Source: Gammaproteobacteria bacterium (GTDB lineage: Bacteria > Bacillota_I > Bacilli_A > Izemoplasmatales > UBA1188). Taken from it: a stretch of 5,729 bases of DNA. Shown here piece by piece: positions 1 to 5,286 of this stretch. The position numbers were made by a program, and so were the translations under genes. Numbering within the stretch: position 1 is the stretch's first letter; each line of letters opens with the position of its first letter. The notes under the pieces were generated by a model. It saw only the letters and a list, made by a program, of their open reading frames with translations, made no database searches and was not told the DNA's origin. Location: assembly GCA_024691665.1 (NCBI GenBank), contig JAILNJ010000035.1, positions 1 to 5,729 on the forward strand. The letters run 5' to 3'.

Positions 1-1
1 T

Positions 2-97
2 GGTGACGATGTAATTAGGAATTTATATGTTCCAGAATATAATACAGAAATGTTTTGGCGTATTGTTAAGGAATGGATTGAAGAATTCAAACAATAA
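2..97 (+). CDS. C-terminal fragment of an unidentified protein, possibly an alpha/beta hydrolase
   Basis: An open frame enters from the left edge and ends at the TAA at 95-97, giving 31 residues that begin GDDVIRNLYVPEYN and end EWIEEFKQ. The start lies outside the window. The tail, an aromatic-rich loop followed by an amphipathic helix with the pattern FWRIVKEWIEEF, resembles the last helix of alpha/beta-hydrolase-fold enzymes, but 31 residues are too few for a firm family call. A hairpin terminator follows 15 bp after the stop, which supports this being a genuine gene end. The frame is sure; the function is a weak guess. Confidence 0.6.
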   Translation, partial: GDDVIRNLYVPEYNTEMFWRIVKEWIEEFKQ

Positions 98-112
98 AAT
101 AAAAAAATAGCT

Positions 113-149
113 GATGAAACTCGCTAAGTTGGTGAGTTTCATCTATTTT
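113..149 (+). terminator. Intrinsic terminator after the upstream gene
   Basis: A perfect 10-bp inverted repeat, GATGAAACTC (113-122) and GAGTTTCATC (134-143), encloses an 11-nt loop and is followed by TATTTTATTATT. The + strand T-run is interrupted and modest. On the opposite strand the hairpin is followed by a better T-run, from the A-run at 101-107, so it could act in both directions. It separates the upstream gene from the NifU-like operon. Confidence 0.75.
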
Positions 150-153
150 ATTA

Positions 154-182
154 TTGATAAATAATAAATTATAGAGTATCTT
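154..182 (+). promoter_or_regulatory. Candidate sigma-A-type promoter of the NifU-like/GGGtGRT operon
   Basis: TTGATA (154-159) matches the -35 consensus at five of six positions. TATCTT (177-182) matches the -10 consensus at four of six, and the spacing is 17 bp. A start near 189 would leave a leader of about 45 nt before the ATG at 234. The region is very AT-rich, so chance matches are easy. The position, just after a terminator and before the first gene of an operon, supports the call. Confidence 0.45.
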
Positions 183-233
183 ATTTATGGATGAATTTTA
201 ATAAAAGAATTCAAAAATATATGGAGATTTAAT

Positions 234-926
234 ATGGAATACACAAAAGAAGTAGAAAACATGTGCAAAGTTCATTGTGGCGCAAGCCATGGCTGTGCTC
301 CAATTCCTGAAGAAGGAAAATGGGTATATGCAAGAGAAATCAAAGATATTAGTGCATTTACTCATGGTATTGGATGGTGTGCACCTCAACAAGGAGCTTG
401 CAAATTATCACTCAATGTTAAGAATGGTATCATTGAAGAAGCATTAATTGAAACAATTGGATGCTCTGGTATGACTCATTCAGCTGCTATGGCATCTGAA
501 GCTTTAGTAGGTAAGACTTTACTTGAAGCTGTTAATACAGACTTAGTATGTGATGCTATTAACACAGCTATGAGAGAATTATTCTTACAAATCGTTTATG
601 GTAGAAGCCAAAGTGCATTTAGTGAAGGTGGCTTAACTGTTGGTGCTGGTCTTGAAGACTTAGGTAAGGGACTTAGAAGCCAAGTTGGTACTATCTATTC
701 AACTAAAGAAAAAGGTCCAAGATATCTTGAACTCACTGAAGGATATATTACTTCTATGGCACTTGATGAAAACAATGAAATTATTGGTTACCAATATTTA
801 TCAATTGGTAAATTCACTGATTTCATGAAGAAAGGTTTAAGCGCTGAAGAAGCTTTAGAAAAAGCTAAAGGTCAATATGGCCGTTATGATGATGGTGTCA
901 AGTTCATTGACCCAAGAAAGGAATAG
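234..926 (+). CDS. NifU-like iron-sulfur cluster scaffold-family protein (partner of the GGGtGRT protein)
   Basis: This 230-residue protein is recognised as the NifU_N-related family usually annotated 'iron-sulfur cluster assembly scaffold protein' and found beside GGGtGRT proteins in anaerobic bacteria. The NifU-like core is visible around residues 45-100: CAPQQGACKLSL (C49, C56), then GCSGMTHSAAMASEALVGKTL with C77, matching the GC-x-AxxxS...GKTL pattern of NifU/IscU scaffolds. C106 follows in LVCDAIN. The N-terminus carries a Cys/His cluster (C11, H14, C15, H19, C21). From about residue 120 on (YGRSQSAFSEGGL, GKGLRSQVGTIY, GPRYLELTEGY) the sequence is specific to this family and absent from classical IscU, which is only about 130 residues long. 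It is presumed cytoplasmic, with no signal peptide or membrane segment. The start at 234 has GGAG at 223-226 with 7 nt spacing; the internal ATG at residue 10 lacks this. Cluster binding is family inference, and the in vivo role is unassigned to my knowledge. Confidence 0.88.
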   Translation: MEYTKEVENMCKVHCGASHGCAPIPEEGKWVYAREIKDISAFTHGIGWCAPQQGACKLSLNVKNGIIEEALIETIGCSGMTHSAAMASEALVGKTLLEAVNTDLVCDAINTAMRELFLQIVYGRSQSAFSEGGLTVGAGLEDLGKGLRSQVGTIYSTKEKGPRYLELTEGYITSMALDENNEIIGYQYLSIGKFTDFMKKGLSAEEALEKAKGQYGRYDDGVKFIDPRKE

Positions 927-937
927 GAGGATTAACC

Positions 938-1942
938 ATGGCACTTTTTGAAGGATACGAGAGAAGAATTGCTCAAATCAATAAATGCTTAAACGAAAAT
1001 GGTATCGCATCTATTGAAGAAGCTGAAAAAATCTGTAAAGACCTTGGTCTTGATGTATATCAAATGGTTAAGGATATCCAAACTATTTGTTTTGAAAATG
1101 CATGCTGGGCATACACTGTAGGTGCTGCTCTTGCTATTAAGAATAAAGCTAAGAATGCTGCAGAAGTAGCTAAATGGATTGGTGTAGGACTACAATCATT
1201 CTGTATTCCTGGATCAGTTGCTGATGATAGAAAGGTTGGTCTTGGTCATGGTAACCTTGGCGCAATGTTACTATCAGAAGAAACTAAATGTTTCTGTTTC
1301 TTAGCTGGTCATGAATCATTCGCAGCTGCTGAAGGCGCAATTGGTATCGCTAAGAAAGCTAACAAAGTTAGAAAAGAACCTCTAAGAGTTATCTTAAATG
1401 GTCTTGGAAAAGATGCAGCTAAGATTATCTCAAGAGTTAATGGTTTCACTCATGTTGAAACTGAATTCGATTACTTTACTGGTAAAGTTAAAATCGTTAA
1501 AGAAACTAAATATGGTAACAATCCTGATAGACTCGCAGTTAGATGCTATGGATCAGATGATGTTAGAGAAGGTGTAGCTATTATGCATCTTGAAGGTGTA
1601 GACGTATCTATCACTGGTAACTCTACTAACCCAACTAGATTCCAACATCCAGTTGCTGGTACATACAAGAAAGAATGTAATGAACTTGGTAAGAAGTACT
1701 TCTCAGTAGCATCAGGAGGAGGAACAGGTAGAACACTCCATCCAGATAACATGGCTGCTGGACCTGCTTCATATGGTATGACTGATACTATGGGAAGAAT
1801 GCATAGTGATGCACAATTCGCTGGTTCATCATCAGTTCCTGCACACGTAGAAATGATGGGTTTAATTGGTATGGGTAACAACCCTATGGTTGGCGCAACT
1901 GTAGCTGTTGCTGTATCAGTAGCTCAAGCATTAAACAAGTAA
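938..1942 (+). CDS. GGGtGRT-family protein
   Basis: This 334-residue protein contains the family-naming motif GGGTGRT at residues 260-266, in the context SVASGGGTGRTLHPDNMAAG. A glycine/alanine/methionine-rich C-terminus follows (SYGMTDTMGRMHSD, then MMGLIGMGNNPMVGATVAVAV). Other recognisable stretches are GHGNLGAMLLSEETKCFCFLAGHESFAAAEG around residues 103-133 (split here by position only) and NSTNPTRFQHPVAGTY at 228-243. Nine cysteines (17, 33, 51, 56, 89, 118, 120, 203, 247) could support metal or Fe-S binding, but no classical CxxC ferredoxin motif is present. The gene starts 11 bp after the NifU-like gene with a full AGGAGG at 925-930 that overlaps the upstream TAG stop, so the two are co-transcribed and probably translated at matched levels. 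A strong terminator follows 13 bp after the stop. The family has no established biochemical function that I can name; association with Fe-S chemistry is inferred from its partner. Confidence 0.9.
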   Translation: MALFEGYERRIAQINKCLNENGIASIEEAEKICKDLGLDVYQMVKDIQTICFENACWAYTVGAALAIKNKAKNAAEVAKWIGVGLQSFCIPGSVADDRKVGLGHGNLGAMLLSEETKCFCFLAGHESFAAAEGAIGIAKKANKVRKEPLRVILNGLGKDAAKIISRVNGFTHVETEFDYFTGKVKIVKETKYGNNPDRLAVRCYGSDDVREGVAIMHLEGVDVSITGNSTNPTRFQHPVAGTYKKECNELGKKYFSVASGGGTGRTLHPDNMAAGPASYGMTDTMGRMHSDAQFAGSSSVPAHVEMMGLIGMGNNPMVGATVAVAVSVAQALNK

Positions 1943-1955
1943 TAACTAATTAATT

Positions 1956-1989
1956 AAGATGACTAACTTCTGGTTAGTCATCTTTTTTT
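1956..1989 (+). terminator. Strong intrinsic terminator of the NifU-like/GGGtGRT operon
   Basis: A perfect 12-bp stem, AAGATGACTAAC (1956-1967) with GTTAGTCATCTT (1973-1984), closes a 5-nt TTCTG loop. The T-run continues uninterrupted to 1989, then more pyrimidines. It lies 13 bp after the GGGtGRT stop codon and isolates this operon from the next unit. Confidence 0.93.
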
Positions 1990-2021
1990 CTTTAATTCTC
2001 TTTTTACTATACACTCATCCT

Positions 2022-2040
2022 TTATATCATTATGATATAA
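2022..2040. promoter_or_regulatory. Perfect 19-bp palindrome over a promoter, candidate operator
   Basis: TTATATCAT-T-ATGATATAA is a perfect 9-1-9 inverted repeat. Its right half contains the TG of the extended -10 element and five of the six bases of TATAAT, so a bound protein would block RNA polymerase directly. The odd-centred AT-rich architecture recalls operators of dimeric regulators such as Fur/PerR or MarR families, but the bases do not match the PerR consensus well, and no regulator gene lies in the window. AT-rich palindromes also arise by chance. Confidence 0.4.
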
Positions 2041-2041
2041 T
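2033..2041 (+). promoter_or_regulatory. Extended -10 promoter of the second operon
   Basis: TGATATAAT is a textbook extended -10 element (TGn followed by a perfect TATAAT at 2036-2041). No good -35 hexamer sits 16-18 bp upstream, as is common for extended -10 promoters. Transcription would begin near 2048, leaving a leader of about 15 nt before the ATG at 2063. It follows the terminator at 1956-1989 and is the only evident promoter for the four genes downstream. Confidence 0.65.
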
Positions 2042-2062
2042 AAAGAAAGGAAAAATAAGGCT

Positions 2063-2596
2063 ATGCATAGATTTGGTCATTTTAAAACTATAACTAAACA
2101 CAGACATCTAGTATTTAAAGTTGCGAGGAAGATTGGAATCTTCTGGCAAGGTTTAATTCATGATTTATCAAAGTATTCATATACTGAATTTCATAATGGA
2201 GCTAAATACTATACAGGAGATCATAGTCCTACACGTGATGAAAGAATAGATAAAGGTTATAGTGAAGCTTGGCTTCACCATAAAGGACGTAATAAACACC
2301 ATTTTGAATATTGGTGGGATTATGATATTAAAACTAAAAAGTATGCTCCAACTAAAATGCCTATAAGATATGTGAAAGAAATGTTCGCTGATAGAATAGC
2401 CGCATGTAAAGTTTATAAGAAAGAAAGATATACTGATGCATCACCTCTTGAATATTTACTTCATGAGAAGGCAGAAGAATACTTCCACCCACAAACTTAT
2501 AAGCTTATTGAAAGTTGGCTTACAATGCTTAAAGAGAAGGGTGAGAAAGAAACTTTCAAATATCTTAAATCAATTAAAAATGACAGTGATTATTAA
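2063..2596 (+). CDS. DUF5662-like histidine-rich protein, putative metal-binding
   Basis: This 177-residue protein resembles the DUF5662 family of Firmicutes and their phages, whose function is unknown. Conserved-looking features are an N-terminal HFKTITKHRHLVF with H13 and H15; GLIHDLSKYSYTEF with H33-D34 and K37; AWLHHKGRNKHHFEYWWDYD with H72, H73, N77, H79, H80 and E82; and MFADRIAAC with D110. The spacing of H, HD, HH and a late D suggests a helical metal site resembling an HD-domain hydrolase, but this is inference. There is no signal peptide or membrane helix. The start fits the usual short N-terminus ahead of the HDLSKY motif. Its Shine-Dalgarno is weak: AAAGGA at 2046-2051 is 11 nt from the ATG, and AAGG at 2057-2060 is too close. 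It is the first gene of the second operon, 10 bp before the cyclase-like gene, but DUF5662 genes may be unrelated functionally to their neighbours. Confidence 0.75.
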   Translation: MHRFGHFKTITKHRHLVFKVARKIGIFWQGLIHDLSKYSYTEFHNGAKYYTGDHSPTRDERIDKGYSEAWLHHKGRNKHHFEYWWDYDIKTKKYAPTKMPIRYVKEMFADRIAACKVYKKERYTDASPLEYLLHEKAEEYFHPQTYKLIESWLTMLKEKGEKETFKYLKSIKNDSDY

Positions 2597-2606
2597 GGAG
2601 TAGTTT

Positions 2607-3728
2607 ATGTTTAATAAATCTGACATTAAAAGAAATGAATTTCAACTATATGGCGCTCAAGCTAAAAAAGGATATGACTGGTGGTGGCATAACTTTACTG
2701 GTTATGACGCTAAGACTGGTGAAGAAAAAGCATTCTTTATTGAATTCTTTTTAATTAACCCTGCGTATGGTAGTGATGAACCAATTTTTGGTCAATTAAA
2801 AGAAAACAAAGACAAAGGAATTAAACCATCATATCTTATGATTAAAGCTGGTGCTTGGGGAGATGATCACGCACAACTCCATAAGTTTTATGGTTGGAAT
2901 AAGATAGAAGTTAATAAGAAAGCTCCATATAGTATTAAAGTAGATAATTTCTATGTCGGTGAGACAAATACTTATGGTTCTATTAAAATCTCTAAAGAAG
3001 AAGCTTTAGCTCATCCAGAATGGATGTGTGATAGTGGTGAAATGGAGTGGAACCTTAATATCCATAAAATCATTCCTTTTAATGTAGGATATGGTGCATC
3101 ATCTTTAATGAGACACCTAGAGCTTTTTGAGATGTTTTGGCATGCTGAGGGAATGAAGAGTGAATATGATGGCTATGTAATCTTTAACTCTAAGAAATAT
3201 ATAGTTAAAAAAGAAAACTCATATGGTTATGCGGATAAGAACTGGGGAAAAGATTTCACATCACCTTGGGTATGGCTATCATCAAATAACCTATATAGTA
3301 AGAAATATAATAAAAAACTAGAAAATAGTGTATTTGATATTGGTGGTGGAAGACCTAAAGTGGGATTCATCGCTTTAAATAGAAAATTACTCAGTGCTTT
3401 CTATTATGAGGGTAAATGTTTTGAATTTAACTTTTCTAAATTCTGGACATTTACTAAAACTAAATTTAATTCAGAAGAAACTGATACAGAAATTATCTGG
3501 CATGTCGAACAGTCTACTCCTCGCTTTAAGATGGTGACTGACATTAGATGTAAGAAGAGTGATATGCTTCTTGTTAACTATGAAGCACCTAATGGACTTA
3601 AACGCCATAATAAACTATTTAATGGTGGAAATGGTTATGGAGTTGTTAAACTCTATAAAGGAAAAGAATTAATAGACGAAATAGAATGTAAGAATGTAGG
3701 CTGTGAATACGGCGAATATGATAAATAG
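2607..3728 (+). CDS. Tocopherol cyclase/CrtC-like lipocalin-fold protein
   Basis: This 373-residue protein resembles the tocopherol cyclase family, related to CrtC/AttH lipocalin-like proteins. The clearest signature is at residues 205-228: SYGYADKNWGKDF then SPWVWLSSNN, which corresponds to the GY.E.NWG..FP..W.W...N pattern of plant and cyanobacterial tocopherol cyclases. The N-terminal half is beta-rich and aromatic (YDWWWHNFTGYD at 23-34, EKAFFIEFFLINPAYG at 40-55), as expected for the first of two lipocalin-like barrels. ELFEMFWHAEGMKSEYDGYV at 172-191 precedes the core motif. Later segments FDIGGGRPKVGF and LLSAFYYEGKCFEF belong to the second barrel. Length matches the family. No signal peptide is seen, so it is probably cytosolic. 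Tocopherol synthesis is not expected in such an organism, so the substrate is probably another hydrophobic compound, or the protein only binds it. The start has AAGGAG at 2595-2600, overlapping the preceding stop, 6 nt before the ATG. Confidence 0.8.
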   Translation: MFNKSDIKRNEFQLYGAQAKKGYDWWWHNFTGYDAKTGEEKAFFIEFFLINPAYGSDEPIFGQLKENKDKGIKPSYLMIKAGAWGDDHAQLHKFYGWNKIEVNKKAPYSIKVDNFYVGETNTYGSIKISKEEALAHPEWMCDSGEMEWNLNIHKIIPFNVGYGASSLMRHLELFEMFWHAEGMKSEYDGYVIFNSKKYIVKKENSYGYADKNWGKDFTSPWVWLSSNNLYSKKYNKKLENSVFDIGGGRPKVGFIALNRKLLSAFYYEGKCFEFNFSKFWTFTKTKFNSEETDTEIIWHVEQSTPRFKMVTDIRCKKSDMLLVNYEAPNGLKRHNKLFNGGNGYGVVKLYKGKELIDEIECKNVGCEYGEYDK

Positions 3729-3737
3729 GAGAAATAT

Positions 3738-5285
3738 ATGAAAATATGTTTACTAGGTTCAACTGGTAATATGGGCGAATCTGTATTACTTGAACTCATT
3801 AATGAAGAAATAATTGATTCTATTAATCTTCTTGTAAGAAGTGAAAAGAAAGTTAAAGCTTTACTTAAGAAGATTAAATCAAATAAAGAAAAGCTTAACT
3901 TTATCTATGGTTCTGTTGGAAAGATTGAAGACCTTGAACTTGCGTTTAAGGATTGTGACTACGTTATTAATATGGCCGCAGTAATCCCACCTGGATCTGA
4001 CAAGAACCCAAAAAGCGCAATAATTGCTAATGAAATAGGTGCTAAAAATGTATGTGAAGTCATTGAAAAGATGAATCCACAACCTAAACTAATTCATACA
4101 TCTACTATGGGAATATATGGAGATAGAAACTATCTTCACCCTTGGGGAGAAGTAGGAGACCCACTTTTAATCTCTCCATTTGATTTATATGCGGTAACTA
4201 AGATGAGAGGAGAATTTACTGTCCTTGAATCAAACGTTAAAACATTCGCAGTTATAAGACAAACTGCGATGCTTTATGACAACCTCTTAATGAAGAATGT
4301 ATCAGATGGACTCATGTTCCACACATGCTTTAATTCACCTCTTGAATGGGCCACAGCTCATGATAGTGCTATCCTCATTAGAAACATTCTAAGAAGAGAT
4401 AATAAAGGTGAATTAAATAATTCTAATTTCTGGGGTCAAACATTTAACCTCGCTGGAGGACTTAAAAATAGAGTAACTGGATATGAAACTCTTGATTTAG
4501 GATTTAGAATTATTGGCGCAAGTGTTCATGATTTCTTTGATACAAACTATAACTCACTTAGAAACTTCCATGGTATGTGGTTCAGTGATTGTGATAAATT
4601 AAATGATTTATTTAACTATCAAAATGATACTATTGAAGGATTCTGGGCTCATGTGCTTGATACACATAAATACTTTAAGCTCGCTCGTATAGTTCCAAAG
4701 AAACTACTTAAGTGCTTCGTAACTAAACCACTTCTTAAAGATGATAATGCTCCAATGTATTGGGTTAACCATAATGATGAAGCACGTATTTACGCATACT
4801 TTAATGGTATGGATAAATATAACGCTATTCCAAAAGATTGGAATGAGTTTAAATTAACTATCCGTGGTGAAGGATTAAATGGAGAAAAGTTTGATTATGA
4901 TGAAATAAGAAAAACTCCAACTCATATCAACCACTACTTTGATTTAAATAAGAAAAGAGAAGACGTTACTATTGAAGATTTAATTAAAGTTGCTGAAGCT
5001 CATGGAGGAAAACTCATCACTAAAGACTTTAAGACAGGTGATGTATATAGAAAACTTGAATGGGAAACTCAAGATGGTGAAAGATTTACCGCTAGAGCTA
5101 ACACAATTCTTTATAATGGTCACTGGTATAATATCTCTTATAAAGAATATGCTTGGGACTTTGATAGACTAGCTAAAAAAGATAAAATCTACCAAGAGAT
5201 TTGGTATGATGCACATGAAAAGGATGAGAATAAATTTTATTATTATGATGAAAACTTTAAAGCTCATTATGATATAGTTAAATAG
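3738..5285 (+). CDS. Extended SDR (NAD-dependent epimerase/dehydratase-like) with long C-terminal extension
   Basis: This 515-residue protein has an extended short-chain dehydrogenase/reductase domain at residues 1-320 or so. The Rossmann nucleotide motif is GSTGNMG (G7, G10, G13), close to the start at MKICLL. NMAAVIPPG at 78-86 is the usual strand-4 motif, HTSTMGIYG (120-128) supplies the catalytic Ser/Thr, and Y151 with K155 form YxxxK. AVIRQTAMLY (171-180) and the later TFNLAGG (235-241) match substrate-side elements of the family. Residues from about 325 to 515 are an extension not normal for epimerases, which are usually 300-350 residues. It holds a module at about 415-466 that resembles a treble-clef/zinc-ribbon repeat without its cysteines (see findings). 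The end is rich in aromatic and charged residues. The gene lies 9 bp after the cyclase-like gene with TAGGAGA at 3726-3731 as ribosome binding site and 1 bp before the next ATG. NAD(P) use is well supported; the substrate (sugar, steroid-like or other) is unknown. Confidence 0.85.
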   Translation: MKICLLGSTGNMGESVLLELINEEIIDSINLLVRSEKKVKALLKKIKSNKEKLNFIYGSVGKIEDLELAFKDCDYVINMAAVIPPGSDKNPKSAIIANEIGAKNVCEVIEKMNPQPKLIHTSTMGIYGDRNYLHPWGEVGDPLLISPFDLYAVTKMRGEFTVLESNVKTFAVIRQTAMLYDNLLMKNVSDGLMFHTCFNSPLEWATAHDSAILIRNILRRDNKGELNNSNFWGQTFNLAGGLKNRVTGYETLDLGFRIIGASVHDFFDTNYNSLRNFHGMWFSDCDKLNDLFNYQNDTIEGFWAHVLDTHKYFKLARIVPKKLLKCFVTKPLLKDDNAPMYWVNHNDEARIYAYFNGMDKYNAIPKDWNEFKLTIRGEGLNGEKFDYDEIRKTPTHINHYFDLNKKREDVTIEDLIKVAEAHGGKLITKDFKTGDVYRKLEWETQDGERFTARANTILYNGHWYNISYKEYAWDFDRLAKKDKIYQEIWYDAHEKDENKFYYYDENFKAHYDIVK

Positions 5286-5286
5286 T

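Noticed and set aside
198..392. A 64-residue open frame on the - strand overlapping the NifU-like start
   Set aside because: It is antisense to a recognised gene, its phenylalanine-rich sequence mirrors A-rich codons of the + strand, and it has no family resemblance.
1714..1722. Internal AGGAGGAGG inside the GGGtGRT gene, a possible internal ribosome binding site
   Set aside because: It simply encodes the Ser-Gly-Gly-Gly motif with GGA codons, and no ATG lies within usable spacing.
1546..1881. A 111-residue open frame on the - strand inside the GGGtGRT gene
   Set aside because: It lies fully antisense to a well-recognised coding region, has no recognisable domain and looks like a composition shadow of glycine/alanine codons.
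3879..4082. A 67-residue open frame on the - strand inside the SDR gene
   Set aside because: It is antisense to the SDR Rossmann domain and has no recognisable features.
4990..5172. A 60-residue + strand open frame in another frame of the SDR C-terminus
   Set aside because: The main frame is continuous through here, and the alternative product resembles no family. It is not evidence of a frameshift.
5265..5278. A second copy of CATTATGATATA, identical over 12 bases to the right part of the palindromic promoter, giving TGATATAGT just before the flavodoxin gene
   Set aside because: It encodes the end of the SDR (HYDIV), lacks the left half of the palindrome, and a transcript from it would be nearly leaderless. 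Chance in AT-rich sequence is the simpler explanation, although an internal promoter is not excluded.
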